Positions 16,624 to 25,246 of a stretch of 45,469 bases of DNA are shown one piece after another. A program made the translations under genes and the position numbers. The notes beneath the pieces are model-generated. The model was given only the letters and a program-made list of their open reading frames with translations. It was not told where the DNA came from and did no database searches. The stretch's first letter is position 1. Every line of letters starts with the position of its first letter. The stretch comes from Archangium sp. (GTDB lineage Bacteria > Myxococcota > Myxococcia > Myxococcales > Myxococcaceae), in contig JAUYRZ010000080.1 of the NCBI GenBank assembly GCA_030695565.1, forward strand, positions 1 to 45,469. Reading direction: 5' to 3'.

Positions 16624-17910
16624 ATGGCGAACGGCGAGAAGATCACGCTGGTCAACGGCAAACTGACGGTCCCGAACAACCCGATCATCCCCTTCATCGA
16701 AGGCGATGGCACCGGCCCCGACATCTGGAAGGCCTCGGTCGCCGTCATCGACGCGGCCGTCGAGAAGGCCTACGGCGGCAAGAAGAAGATCGAGTGGCTC
16801 GAGGTGCTGGCCGGCGAGAAGGCCTTCAAGCTCAAGAACAACTGGCTGCCCGAAGAGACGCTCCAGGCATTCCGCGACTACCTGGTGGGCATCAAGGGCC
16901 CGCTCACCACGCCCATCGGCGGCGGCATCACCTCGCTCAACGTCGCGCTGCGCCAGAAGCTCGACCTGTACGTGTGCCTGCGCCCGGTTCGGTACTTCAA
17001 GGGCGTGCCTTCGCCGGTGAAGACGCCTGAGAAGGTCGACATGGTGATCTTCCGCGAGAACACCGAAGACATCTACGCGGGCATCGAGTTCGAGGCCGGC
17101 ACCGATCGCGCGAAGAAGGTGCTCGAGTTCATCAAGACCGAGTTCCCGAAGGACTACGCGAAGATCCGTTTCCCGGAGACCACGGGCATCGGCATCAAGC
17201 CCGTCTCGAAGGATGGCACCGAGCGCCTGGTGCGCGCGGCCATCAAGTACGCGATCGACTTGAAGCGCAAGTCGGTCACCTTCGTGCACAAGGGCAACAT
17301 CATGAAGTTCACCGAAGGCGCCTTCATGAAGTGGGGCTACGCCGTTGCCGAGGCGGAGTTCGGCGACAAGGTCTACACCTGGCAGCAGTGGGAGAAGACC
17401 AAGGCCGCCAAGGGTGAAGACGCGGCCAACGCCGAGCAGAAGGAGCAGCTCAAGGCCGGCAAGATCCTGATCAAGGATTCGATCGCCGACATCACGCTGC
17501 AGCAGGTGCTCACGCGCCCCGACGACTTCGACGTGATCGCCACGTTGAACTTGAACGGCGACTACCTCTCTGACGCGCTGGCCGCTCAGATCGGCGGCAT
17601 CGGCATCGCGCCGGGCGGCAACATCAACTACCTCACCGGCCACGCCATCTTCGAGGCCACGCACGGCACGGCGCCGAAGTACGCGAACCTCGACAAGGTC
17701 AACCCCGGCTCCGTCATCCTCTCGGCTGAGATGATGCTGCGTCACCTGGGCTGGCACGAAGCGGCCGAGCTGATCTTGAAGGGGATGGACCTGGCGATCG
17801 GCCAGCGCACCGTCACCTACGACTTCGCCCGTCTCATGAAGCAGGAAGGCCTGAACCCGACCGAGCTGAAGTGCAGCGAGTTCGGCCAGGCCATCATCAA
17901 GAACATGTGA
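16624..17910 (+). CDS. icd: NADP-dependent isocitrate dehydrogenase
   Basis: 428 residues from ATG at 16624, preceded by an ACGGAG ribosome site. It converts isocitrate to 2-oxoglutarate in the TCA cycle. The sequence matches the E. coli-type dimeric enzyme: [14 protein letters not shown] near the N-terminus, and [29 protein letters not shown], where the serine corresponds to the phosphorylatable active-site serine. Further matches are [64 protein letters not shown] and the [10 protein letters not shown] segment. An insertion rich in Lys, Ala and Glu (about 255-285) is a charged surface loop also seen in homologues. It begins the icd-mdh cluster, with a 37-bp gap to mdh. Confidence 0.95.
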   Translation: MANGEKITLVNGKLTVPNNPIIPFIEGDGTGPDIWKASVAVIDAAVEKAYGGKKKIEWLEVLAGEKAFKLKNNWLPEETLQAFRDYLVGIKGPLTTPIGGGITSLNVALRQKLDLYVCLRPVRYFKGVPSPVKTPEKVDMVIFRENTEDIYAGIEFEAGTDRAKKVLEFIKTEFPKDYAKIRFPETTGIGIKPVSKDGTERLVRAAIKYAIDLKRKSVTFVHKGNIMKFTEGAFMKWGYAVAEAEFGDKVYTWQQWEKTKAAKGEDAANAEQKEQLKAGKILIKDSIADITLQQVLTRPDDFDVIATLNLNGDYLSDALAAQIGGIGIAPGGNINYLTGHAIFEATHGTAPKYANLDKVNPGSVILSAEMMLRHLGWHEAAELILKGMDLAIGQRTVTYDFARLMKQEGLNPTELKCSEFGQAIIKNM

Positions 17911-17947
17911 GCGCGTCGCCTCACTCACCAGAACAGGACCGAAAATC

Positions 17948-18964
17948 ATGAAAGCTCCCGTCAAAGTCGCAATCACTGGCGCCGCTGGCCGCATCGGCAC
18001 GCAGCTCCTCTATCGAATCGCTGCCGGCGAAATGCTCGGCAAGGATCAACCGGTCATCTTGAGCCTGCTCGAGGTGCCCGACATCAAGGACGCCGAAGGC
18101 AAGGTCACCTTCAGCGCCATGAAGGGCCTCAAGGGCGCCCTCATGGAGCTCGACGACTGCGCGTTCCCGCTGCTGCAGGGCGTGACCGCCTCCGACGACG
18201 CCAAGGTGGCCTTCAAGGACATCGACGTGGCGTTGCTGGTCGGCGCGACGCCGCGTGGTCCGGGCATGGAGCGCAGCGATCTGCTCCAGAAGAACGCAGC
18301 CGTCTTCATCGCGCAGGGCCGCGCGCTCAACGAAGTGGCCAAGCGTGACGTGAAGGTGCTCGTGGTCGGTAACCCCGCCAACACCAACGCGTACATCGCC
18401 ATGAAGAGCGCGCCGGATCTCAAGCGCGAGAACTTCACCGCGATGCTGCGCCTCGATCACAACCGCGCGCTGACCCAGCTCGCGAAGAAGACGGGCAAGC
18501 CGGCCGACAGCTTCGAGAAGCTGATCGTCTGGGGCAAACACTCGCCCACGATGTACCCCGACATCCGCTTCGCCACCTCGGGCGGCGCTTCGGTGAAGGA
18601 GCTCTCGAAGGACGAGGCCTGGCTCAAGGCCGAGTTCATCACCACCGTCGGTCAGCGCGGCAAGGCGATCATCGACGCGTCGGGCATCTCGTCGGTGCCT
18701 TCGGCGGCCAACGCGGCGCTCGATCACATGCGTGACTGGTGGCAGGGCACCGGCAGCAAGTGGACCACCATGGGCGTGCCCTCGAACGGCGAATACGGCA
18801 TCCCCAAGGACATCATCTACGGCTTCCCCACCATCTGCTCGGGTGGCGGCAAGTACGAGATCGTCAAGGGGCTCGATATCGACGAGTTCTCCAAGGGTAA
18901 GATGGCCGCCACGCTCAAGGAACTCGAAGACGAGCGCGACGCGGTGAAGACCCTCCTGGGCTGA
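17948..18964 (+). CDS. mdh: Malate dehydrogenase
   Basis: 338 residues, with an ACAGGAC ribosome-site-like sequence upstream of ATG. It interconverts malate and oxaloacetate with NAD(H). The N-terminal Rossmann motif [36 protein letters not shown], the Arg-Leu-Asp-His segment MLRLDHNRA and the catalytic histidine region [16 protein letters not shown] identify the cytosolic-like (type 2) malate dehydrogenase family; usual length is about 325-335 residues. It lies 37 bp after icd and is followed 30 bp later by the TIGR02996 protein. The two TCA genes are therefore probably co-transcribed. Confidence 0.95.
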   Translation: MKAPVKVAITGAAGRIGTQLLYRIAAGEMLGKDQPVILSLLEVPDIKDAEGKVTFSAMKGLKGALMELDDCAFPLLQGVTASDDAKVAFKDIDVALLVGATPRGPGMERSDLLQKNAAVFIAQGRALNEVAKRDVKVLVVGNPANTNAYIAMKSAPDLKRENFTAMLRLDHNRALTQLAKKTGKPADSFEKLIVWGKHSPTMYPDIRFATSGGASVKELSKDEAWLKAEFITTVGQRGKAIIDASGISSVPSAANAALDHMRDWWQGTGSKWTTMGVPSNGEYGIPKDIIYGFPTICSGGGKYEIVKGLDIDEFSKGKMAATLKELEDERDAVKTLLG

Positions 18965-18994
18965 TTCACTTTTTGGAAAGGAGAGCGTGGAGCG

Positions 18995-20101
18995 ATGAAT
19001 CGCGAAGCGGCTCTCCTGGAACAACTGGCGGAGCGACCTGATGATCGGGCGCTCCGCCTCGTTTTTTCCGACTGGCTTCAGGAGCAGGGCGACGAGCGCG
19101 GCGAGGTGATCGCCTTGTGGGCCCGGGGCAATCTGTCGCTCACCGAACGGCGGCGGGTGGCCAGGCTCACCACGACCCACGGCGGGGAGTGGTTGGGACC
19201 CCTGGCCGCGCTCGCCGACCTGCACCGCACGCGCTTCGTGGGCGGGTTCGTCGACGAGCTGGTGTGCGCTCCCTCTCGGCCCTCGGAGCTGTTCGCCGCG
19301 CTCAACGGAGACGTCCGGCTGGCAACGGTGAAATCGTTCGTGGTCCCTCCTACGCAGGCGCCGGCCAGGCTCGGTGCGTTCCTCTCGAGCCCGGTCTTGC
19401 GTCACCTCCAGAAGCTCGAGCTGGGCTCGTCCGACTGGCAGGACCTGTTTTTGACGCCTCCGCTGGCCACGACGTTGGCGCCTCCGCGGGTGGTGGTCGG
19501 CAGCTGGGGCGTGTTCCACAAGGAGCTCGCCCCGCTTTCCAGCGTGAAGCTCTTCCAGCAGGCCAGCTCGCTGGCGCTTTCCACCACCGAGTTCATCAAC
19601 CCGTTGGTGGTCGCTGAGATTCACGAGTCGGTGCTCTCTCAATCCAACGCGCTGCAGGGCTTCGAAGAGCTGATGCTCGCGGCGCGCTACGTGGTCTTCG
19701 AAGGCGCCGCCGACTGGTTGCTGGCGTGCGATCTCGACCGCCGTGCCACGGGCACCGTCTTCCCGCGGCTGCTGCGCTGGGGCGTCGAATCGGGCGAGGT
19801 CGCCTTCGTGCGCACGCGTGAGCCGGGTGGGGCGTTCGACCACCTCACCATCGATCTCTCCGCTCCCGAGTCGGGCGAAAAACGTGCCGTGAGCACCACG
19901 CCCGCAGCCGAAGTGCGCATCGCGAACGCCGCCGCCGTGTTGGTGCAGTTGCGTGAGGCAAAGTTGACCTCGGTGACGGTGAAGCTGCCGGAAGGCGGGC
20001 GGTTGAGAACGCACGAGCGCGGCACGTTGATGGCAGCGGCGCGGCGGTCGGGTTCACTCGAGCACTTCTCCATCATCGGTGAGTCAGCGGTCTTGCCTTG
20101 A
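18995..20101 (+). CDS. TIGR02996 (repeat-companion) domain protein
   Basis: 368 residues. The first 45 (MNREAALLEQLAERPDDRAL, LVFSDWLQEQGDERGEVIAL) are a clear TIGR02996 domain, a short N-terminal module found in many paralogues in myxobacteria, Leptospira and Gemmata, usually before repeats. The rest (about 60-368) is Leu/Val-rich with irregular beta-like segments (FVGGFVDELVCAPSRPSELFAAL, LRHLQKLELGSSDWQDL), as in degenerate leucine-rich-type repeats. No signal peptide or membrane segment, so probably cytoplasmic. It starts 30 bp after mdh with a GGAG site upstream. The function of the family is unknown, and nothing links it directly to malate dehydrogenase except position. Confidence 0.78.
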   Translation: MNREAALLEQLAERPDDRALRLVFSDWLQEQGDERGEVIALWARGNLSLTERRRVARLTTTHGGEWLGPLAALADLHRTRFVGGFVDELVCAPSRPSELFAALNGDVRLATVKSFVVPPTQAPARLGAFLSSPVLRHLQKLELGSSDWQDLFLTPPLATTLAPPRVVVGSWGVFHKELAPLSSVKLFQQASSLALSTTEFINPLVVAEIHESVLSQSNALQGFEELMLAARYVVFEGAADWLLACDLDRRATGTVFPRLLRWGVESGEVAFVRTREPGGAFDHLTIDLSAPESGEKRAVSTTPAAEVRIANAAAVLVQLREAKLTSVTVKLPEGGRLRTHERGTLMAAARRSGSLEHFSIIGESAVLP

Positions 20102-20159
20102 CCGGTCGAGTGCAGCTGAGCAGGATTCAGATTCTGTTTTTCACCCCCACGGAGCGTGC

Positions 20160-20510
20160 ATGACGCCGCAAGATCAGCAGCAGCAGAACATTCAGTCAGT
20201 CGGCGGAGACACGGTTCGCGAGCAGGACAAGATTCAACTGGTGCTCGCGTACCTGGGCCTGCTCTCCCTCATCCCGCTGCTCACCGTGAAAGACAGCGAG
20301 TTCGTGAAGTGGCACGCCAAGCAGGGCCTGGTGTTGTTCATTGGCCTGGTGATCGTGAACTTCCTCCAGGTGATTCCGTTCATCGGCCAGCTCGTCGGCT
20401 GCGTCGCTTTCATCGGCTACGTGGTGGCGGTGATCATGGGCGTCACCAAGGCGCTCAAGGGTGAACGGTTCCCCATCCCGCTCGTGTCGGATCTCGCCAG
20501 CAAGTTCTGA
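20160..20510 (+). CDS. Small DUF4870-like membrane protein
   Basis: 116 residues from ATG at 20160, in the 58-bp gap after the TIGR02996 gene, with an ACGGAGCG ribosome-site-like sequence upstream. A polar Gln-rich N-terminus (about 1-22) is followed by three hydrophobic helices (about 28-42, 52-72 and 74-93). The signature TVKDSEFVKWHAKQGLVLF and the terminal RFPIPLVSDLA match the DUF4870/Tic20-like family of small inner membrane proteins. Their biochemical role is unknown. It ends about 33 bp before a strong terminator, so it probably closes the transcript. Confidence 0.75.
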   Translation: MTPQDQQQQNIQSVGGDTVREQDKIQLVLAYLGLLSLIPLLTVKDSEFVKWHAKQGLVLFIGLVIVNFLQVIPFIGQLVGCVAFIGYVVAVIMGVTKALKGERFPIPLVSDLASKF

Positions 20511-20542
20511 ACTGCTTCAGGTGACGTCGGCCTGAAGGGGGG

Positions 20543-20582
20543 AAAGCCCGGTGACCTCTGGGAGGGGGGCCGGGCTTTTCCT
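20543..20582 (+). terminator. Rho-independent terminator
   Basis: Stem AAAGCCCGG (20543-20551) pairs with CCGGGCTTT (20570-20578) around an 18-nt loop and runs into TTTTCCTTT. It lies 33 bp after the stop of the DUF4870-like gene and probably ends that transcript. Confidence 0.8.
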
Positions 20583-20596
20583 TTGCGGGCCGGAGC

Positions 20597-20795
20597 AGAT
20601 GCGCCGAGGCGGAGCGACCCAAAAACCGGAGCAGAGCCGGTCCAGCGGAACGCTGGGCGAGCGCAGCTGAAGCGAAGCGGAAGATGCGCCGAGGCGGAGC
20701 GACCCAAAAACCGGAGCAGAGCCGGTCCAGCGGAACGCTGGGCGAGCGCAGCTGAAGCGAAGCGGAAGATGCGCCGAGGCGGAGCGACCCAAAAA
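20597..20795 (+). repeat. 85-bp tandem repeat, two exact units plus 29 bp of a third
   Basis: Units start at 20597, 20682 and 20767. The first two appear identical over all 85 bp, and the third stops matching after GACCCAAAAA. Each unit contains a perfect hairpin CCAGCG-GAA-CGCTGG and further GC-rich self-complementary blocks. The array fills the gap between the terminator and the 3' end of the zinc-ribbon gene, in a 340-bp stretch (20511-20850) without a gene. Related partial copies lie at 15083 and 12398. Confidence 0.9.
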
Positions 20796-20850
20796 ACAGC
20801 CCCGGCGCCCATCAAGGGAACCGGGGCTTCGTGGAGAGCGAGACGATCAG

Positions 20851-21201
20851 CTACTTGTCGTCGTCGTCTTCTTCCTCGTCTTCGTCATCATCATCGTCGT
20901 CGTCATCATCATCATCGTCGTCGAGGTCGTCATCTTCCTCGTCGTCGTCCTCATCGTCTTCGATCACCGCAGCGGGCAGATCAGCCGTCTCGATCTCGAG
21001 CGCGACCGAGAACTTCTTGGCGATCGCCGCGACCTGGGTGGTGAGCTCGCCCAACGCCGCGCTGAACTCTTCGTTCGCGGTCTTGGTGAGCTTGTTGTCG
21101 CAGTGAGGGCACGCGAGCTTCTCGGTGGCGTCGATGAGATCTGCGGCGTCGAGGTCGAAGATGCCTTCGCACTTCTGACAGGTGAAATCGATGGTGGCCA
21201 T
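20851..21201 (-). CDS. Small zinc-ribbon protein with poly-acidic tail
   Basis: 116 residues. The N-terminus has two CxxC knuckles (Cys8/Cys11 and Cys31/Cys34), a zinc ribbon with MJ0042-like spacing. A helical, Ala-rich middle (about 40-80) leads to a C-terminal tail from about residue 80 made almost wholly of Asp and Glu, ending in Lys. The tail is encoded by mixed GAC/GAT codons, visible on the plus strand as a TCG/TCA-rich tract. Such proteins could bind nucleic-acid machinery or basic partners; the acidic tail may mimic DNA or act as a chaperone-like segment. The function is unknown. Divergent from the acyl-CoA synthetase gene across 67 bp containing a palindrome. Confidence 0.8.
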   Translation of the reverse strand: MATIDFTCQKCEGIFDLDAADLIDATEKLACPHCDNKLTKTANEEFSAALGELTTQVAAIAKKFSVALEIETADLPAAVIEDDEDDDEEDDDLDDDDDDDDDDDDDEDEEEDDDDK

Positions 21202-21226
21202 GAAGGCGCCGGAGATAACGGCGTCA

Positions 21227-21244
21227 TCGTTGACCTGTCAACGA
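21227..21244. promoter_or_regulatory. Perfect palindrome in divergent promoter region, candidate operator
   Basis: TCGTTGAC-CT-GTCAACGA has 8-bp arms and a 2-bp spacer and lies in the 67-bp gap between the zinc-ribbon gene (minus) and the acyl-CoA synthetase gene (plus). The arrangement suits a dimeric regulator controlling both genes. The binding protein is not known. Confidence 0.5.
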
Positions 21245-21268
21245 CCTTCAAGAACGCTGTGCCCTGAA

Positions 21269-23062
21269 ATGTCTCTCAAGATCCCCAAGACGATGGTTCA
21301 CCAGTTGCACGAAGTGGCCGAGCGGCTGAAGGACGAGCCCGCCCTGTGGACCAAACGGGGTGAGAGCTGGGTGCCCACCTCGTGGCGGCAATACGCGCAA
21401 CGGGTGCGTGATTTTGCGCTGGGGCTCCAGTCGCTGGGCTTTGCCCCGAAGCAGGCGCTCACGGTGATGGGCTTCAACCGGGAGGAGTGGGTGGTCGCTG
21501 CGTTGGCCTCGATGGCCTCGGGCGGCGTGGGCGTCGGGGTGTACACCACCGCGTCGGCCGAGCAGGTGGCCTACGTCACCGGCCACTGCGAGGCCTCCAT
21601 CGCGCTGGTGGAGAACGAGGGCTACCTCGAGACGCTCTTGTCGGTGCGTGGCCAGTTGCCTGCGCTCAAACACATCATCGTGATGGATGCGCCCGCGGTG
21701 CCGCGTGAAGGGGTGCTCACCTTCGCCGAGGTGCTCGAGCTGGGCGCGCGCGCGAACGAAGCCGACTACTACGCGAGGCTCGAGGCGCTCGACCCGCAAA
21801 CGCTGGCGCAGCTCATCTACACCTCGGGCACCACCGGCCACCCCAAGGGCGTGATGCTCTCGCATCACAACCTCTGCTGGACCACGGTTCAGCTCTCGCG
21901 CTGTCACCCGATCGCGCTGGGCGACACCATCGTCTCGTACCTGCCGCTCTCGCACATCGCCGAGCAGGTCTGCTCGATCTACGGGCCGCTCATCAACGGG
22001 CTGCAGGTCTACTTTGCGCAGAGCTTCGAGAAGCTGCCGGAGAACCTGCGCGAGGTGCGGCCCACGTTGTTCCTGGGCGTGCCGCGCGTCTGGGAGAAGT
22101 TCAAGGCGAAGGCGGAAGCCGGCATCGCCACGCAGCCGAAGAACCGCCGCCGGGTGCTCGCCTGGGCCCGCAGCGTGGCCACGCGGTTCCACGACGACGC
22201 GATGTCGCACCGGCAGTCCTCCATCACGTTGCAGGCGCAGTACGCGCTGGCGCAGCGGCTGGTGTTCGCGCCGCTCAAGGCCCGCATCGGCCTCGACCAG
22301 GCGCACCTGCTGGCCACCAGCGCCGCGCCCATCGCGAAGGAGGTGCTGGAGTTCTTCGCTTCGCTCGATCTGCCGATCGCGGAGATCTACGGGCAGTCAG
22401 AGGTGACAGGGCCGACCTCGGTCAGCGCCCGGGGCGCCATGAAGCTGGGCAAGCTCGGGCGCCCCATGCCGGGCGTCGAGGTGCGCATCGCGGAAGACGG
22501 AGAGATCCTCGTGCGCGGCGGCAACGTCTGCATGGGCTACTTCAAGGATGAGGTGGCCACCGCCGAGCTGATTCAGAACGGCTGGCTGCACTCGGGCGAC
22601 GTGGGCGTGCTCGATGAAGACGGCTTCCTGCAGATCACCGGGCGTAAGAAGGAGATCATCGTCACCAGCGGCGGCAAGAAGACCTCGCCCAGCAACCTGG
22701 AGGGGCTGCTCAAGGGCATCGACCCCATCGGCAACGCCATGGTGGTCGGTGACGGGCGCAACTACCTGGTGGCCCTGCTGGCGATCGATCCCGAGCGGGT
22801 GGTCGCCTTCGCGAAGAAGAAGGGGTTCCCGCTGGAGCCCAGGGCGTTGGTAAGCAGCGAGCCTTTCAAGGCCTACCTGCGCGAGGCCATCGACCGCGAG
22901 GTGAACCCGCGGGTGGCGCGTTTCGAGAGCATCAAACGCTTCGAGGTGCTGCCTCACGACTTCACCATCGAAGGGGGAGAACTGACCTCCACCTTGAAGG
23001 TGCGACGGAAGATCGTCGCGCAGAAATACGAAGCGGCGATCGAGCGGCTGTACCTGAAGTAG
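21269..23062 (+). CDS. Long-chain acyl-CoA synthetase (AMP-binding)
   Basis: 597 residues from ATG at 21269; an upstream in-frame ATG at 21182 would overlap the opposing gene and is less likely. The AMP-binding fold is clear: YTSGTTGHPKGVMLSH (P-loop), YLPLSHIAEQ, IYGQSEVTGPTS (adenine-binding), the LHSGDVGVLDEDGFLQITGRKKEIIVTSGGKK hinge and the C-terminal lysine region LTSTLKVRRKIVAQKY. It activates fatty acids to acyl-CoA via acyl-adenylate. Length and the TMVHQLHEVAERLKDEPAL start match the FadD15/AMP-dependent long-chain synthetase group. No ATP-grasp or carrier domain is fused. The 3' end converges on gltA. Confidence 0.93.
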   Translation: MSLKIPKTMVHQLHEVAERLKDEPALWTKRGESWVPTSWRQYAQRVRDFALGLQSLGFAPKQALTVMGFNREEWVVAALASMASGGVGVGVYTTASAEQVAYVTGHCEASIALVENEGYLETLLSVRGQLPALKHIIVMDAPAVPREGVLTFAEVLELGARANEADYYARLEALDPQTLAQLIYTSGTTGHPKGVMLSHHNLCWTTVQLSRCHPIALGDTIVSYLPLSHIAEQVCSIYGPLINGLQVYFAQSFEKLPENLREVRPTLFLGVPRVWEKFKAKAEAGIATQPKNRRRVLAWARSVATRFHDDAMSHRQSSITLQAQYALAQRLVFAPLKARIGLDQAHLLATSAAPIAKEVLEFFASLDLPIAEIYGQSEVTGPTSVSARGAMKLGKLGRPMPGVEVRIAEDGEILVRGGNVCMGYFKDEVATAELIQNGWLHSGDVGVLDEDGFLQITGRKKEIIVTSGGKKTSPSNLEGLLKGIDPIGNAMVVGDGRNYLVALLAIDPERVVAFAKKKGFPLEPRALVSSEPFKAYLREAIDREVNPRVARFESIKRFEVLPHDFTIEGGELTSTLKVRRKIVAQKYEAAIERLYLK

Positions 23063-23079
23063 GTCGCCTCAAATGAAAA

Positions 23080-23106
23080 CGGCCACCTTCCGAGAGAAGG
23101 TGGCCG
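23080..23106 (-). terminator. Rho-independent terminator of gltA
   Basis: Perfect 10-bp stem CGGCCACCTT / AAGGTGGCCG (23080-23089 with 23097-23106) and a 7-nt loop. Read on the minus strand it is followed by TTTTCATTT, so it serves gltA. It may also slow plus-strand transcripts from the acyl-CoA synthetase gene, which lack a T tract there. Confidence 0.85.
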
Positions 23107-23124
23107 CGGGCGGAGCGAATTGCC

Positions 23125-24414
23125 TCAGCGCTTGTCGATGCCGACGTAGTCGCGCTTGCGCTTGCCGGTGAACACCTGGCGGGGGCGAGCGATCTTCTGC
23201 TCGTCGTCGGTGATCATCTCTTCCCACTGGCTCACCCAACCCACGGTGCGGGGAATGGCGAACAGGTTGGTGAAGAAGTCGGCGGAGAAGCCCATCGCCT
23301 CGTAGATGAGGCCCGAGTAGAAATCGACGTTCGGGTAGAGCTTGCGCTTCACGAAGTACTCGTCTTGCAAGGCGATGCGCTCGAGCTCGACGGCGATCTC
23401 CAGCGCAGGGTTCTTGCCGGTGACTTCGAAGACGTCTTCGCACGCCTTCTTGATGACCTTCGCGCGGGGATCGTAGTTCTTGTAGACGCGGTGACCGAAG
23501 CCCATGAGCTTGGTGCCGTCTCCGCCCTTCACGCGGTTGATGAACTCGGGAACGTTCTTCACGTCGCCGATCTCACGGATCATGCGCAGCACGGCCTCGT
23601 TGGCGCCGCCGTGGAGCGGGCCGTAGAGCGCGGTGATGCCGGCCGCGACGGCCGAGTACGGGTCGACTTCCGAGCTGCCCACGACGCGCGTCGCGGTGGT
23701 GGAGCAGTTCTGCTCGTGATCAGCGTGGAGGATGAAGAGCAGGTCGAGCGCCTTCACCAGCGCCGGGTGCGGGCGCCAGTTGGGCTTGCCGATGCTCTTG
23801 ACCATCGTGAGGAAGTTCTCGGTGTAGCCGAGATCGTTGTTCGGGTAGACGTACGGCAGGCCCTGGCTGTGGCGGTACGAGAACGCCGCGAGGGTGGGCA
23901 TCTTCGCGATGAGCCGCATCATCTGGGCGCGGCGCACCTCGCGGTTCTTCACGTTCTTCGCTTCGGGGTAGAAGCTGGAGAGCGCGGCGACGGTCGACGC
24001 GAGCATCGACATCGGGTGCGCGTCGTAGCGGAACCCGTCCATGAAGGACTTGATGTTCTCGTGCACGTACGTGTGCGTGGTGATCTTGGTGGTGAACTCG
24101 TCGAGCTGCACCTTGTTGGGCAGTTCGCCGTTCATCAGCAGGTAGCTCACTTCGAGGTGCGTCGACTTCTCGGCGAGCTGATCGATCGGGTACCCGCGGT
24201 ACTCGAGGATGCCGACGTCGCCGTCGATGAAGGTGATCGCCGACTTGCAGTTCGCCGTGTTCAGGAACGCGGGGTCGTACGACATCAGGCCGAAGTCCTG
24301 ATCGCTGACCTTGATCTTGCGGAAGTCGATGGCCTTGACGCAGCCATTCTCAATCGGCATCTCGTACTGCTTGCCGGTGCGGTTGTCGGTGACGCTCAGC
24401 GATTCCTTGGCCAT
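23125..24414 (-). CDS. gltA: Citrate synthase
   Basis: 429 residues, the length of the hexameric type II enzyme. It condenses acetyl-CoA with oxaloacetate at TCA cycle entry. Catalytic segments are present: ILHADHEQNCSTTATRVVGSS, LYGPLHGGANEAVL (active-site His) and LMGFGHRVYKNYDPRAKVI (His and Arg). The downstream Asp region lies in ALEIAVELE...DEYFVKRKLYPNVDFYSGL. The N-terminal domain (about 1-60) matches the allosteric beta-rich domain of type II enzymes. No Shine-Dalgarno sequence is visible before the ATG; the 14 nt upstream are AAAACTCTGCGGC-like, so leaderless translation is possible. Ends in a strong terminator. Confidence 0.96.
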   Translation of the reverse strand: MAKESLSVTDNRTGKQYEMPIENGCVKAIDFRKIKVSDQDFGLMSYDPAFLNTANCKSAITFIDGDVGILEYRGYPIDQLAEKSTHLEVSYLLMNGELPNKVQLDEFTTKITTHTYVHENIKSFMDGFRYDAHPMSMLASTVAALSSFYPEAKNVKNREVRRAQMMRLIAKMPTLAAFSYRHSQGLPYVYPNNDLGYTENFLTMVKSIGKPNWRPHPALVKALDLLFILHADHEQNCSTTATRVVGSSEVDPYSAVAAGITALYGPLHGGANEAVLRMIREIGDVKNVPEFINRVKGGDGTKLMGFGHRVYKNYDPRAKVIKKACEDVFEVTGKNPALEIAVELERIALQDEYFVKRKLYPNVDFYSGLIYEAMGFSADFFTNLFAIPRTVGWVSQWEEMITDDEQKIARPRQVFTGKRKRDYVGIDKR

Positions 24415-24473
24415 GCCGCAGAGTTTTCACGCGGCCCCGGTACTTTCAACGAAAAAGAGTAGAAGCCCCGGCC

Positions 24474-25154
24474 GTGTCGTCGCGGGCAAAGCTTCTGCTG
24501 CTCATCGTGCTCATCGCGGCCGGGGCCGTTATCGGGCGCAGCTCACTCGGCGCGCACTTCGAAGCGGCCACGGTGATCGCCACGCTGCGCTCGCTGGGAA
24601 ACTCAGCGGCCGCCATCCCCCTCTATTTCCTGATCTTCGGGCTGGCCACGTCGCTCTTCACGCCGGCGGTGGCGATGATGATCACCGCGGGCGTGACCTG
24701 GGGCTTCTGGCCGGGCTGGTTGGTGGTCTGGGGCGCGGCCAATGTGTGGGCCAATGTGCACTTCCTCGTCGGGCGCTGGGTCGCCGGTGACGAGCTCACG
24801 CGCTGGCTGCGGCAACGAGGCGCGGCGTGGCTCCTGCGTGAGCTCGATCACGGCGGAGCGCTCACCACCATCATGGTTCGCCAGCTGCCGTTTCCTTTCC
24901 CGCTGGTGAACCTTGCGGGCGGCGCTTCACCGATGCGCTGGCGCGACTGGGTGGTGGGCAACGCGGTGGGCCTGGTGCCCAACTGCCTCATCTACACGCA
25001 ACTGGCCGCGGCGTTGGCCGACGGGGTCGACGGCGCGAAGGAGGCCGCGGCGTACCGGGTGATCACTGCCGCGGTGGGCGTGATCGCGCTGGGCCTCGTC
25101 TCGCGTTGGCTGCAACGGCGCTTCGCTTTGGCAAAAGGAGCCGCAGCGCAATAG
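24474..25154 (+). CDS. VTT-domain (TVP38/TMEM64, DedA-like) membrane protein
   Basis: 226 residues from GTG at 24474. Hydrophobic helices lie at about 6-24, 45-75, 80-102, 132-150, 155-180 and 190-212. The VTT signature is visible: LFTPAVAMMITAGVTWGFWPGW early, then VRQLPFPFPLVNLAGGASPMRWRDWVVGNAVGLVPNCLIY. The family includes lipid scramblases and undecaprenyl-phosphate or phosphatidylethanolamine flippases, so a role in inner membrane lipid transport is likely, but the exact substrate is unknown. Divergent from gltA across 59 bp. The start has only a weak ribosome site (AGAAG). Confidence 0.85.
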   Translation: MSSRAKLLLLIVLIAAGAVIGRSSLGAHFEAATVIATLRSLGNSAAAIPLYFLIFGLATSLFTPAVAMMITAGVTWGFWPGWLVVWGAANVWANVHFLVGRWVAGDELTRWLRQRGAAWLLRELDHGGALTTIMVRQLPFPFPLVNLAGGASPMRWRDWVVGNAVGLVPNCLIYTQLAAALADGVDGAKEAAAYRVITAAVGVIALGLVSRWLQRRFALAKGAAAQ

Positions 25155-25246
25155 GTCGAGCGGGGGATCTTCGTGAGTCCGGTGAGTTCACGGGTGGAGC
25201 GCAGCAGTGGAGAACGCGCCCCTTCCACCCGAACCCTGGAGCCGCC

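Noticed and set aside
16489-18000. Long minus-strand open frame (503 codons) opposite icd and mdh
   Set aside because: Composition is His/Arg/Asp-rich and lacks any motif. It is the antisense image of two certain genes, which high-GC codon bias keeps open.
17921-20014. 697-codon minus-strand frame across mdh and the TIGR02996 gene
   Set aside because: Spans two real plus-strand genes, with no domain, no ribosome site and an Arg/His/Gln-rich product typical of an antisense shadow.
20597-20795. Tandem 85-bp repeat as a CRISPR array
   Set aside because: Units are directly joined with no variable spacers, far longer than CRISPR repeats, and no cas genes are present.
20583-21044. Plus-strand frames over the 85-bp repeats and the poly-Ser reading of the acidic tract
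   Set aside because: Products are repeat translations (poly-Ser, poly-Arg/His), out of frame with the zinc-ribbon gene on the other strand.
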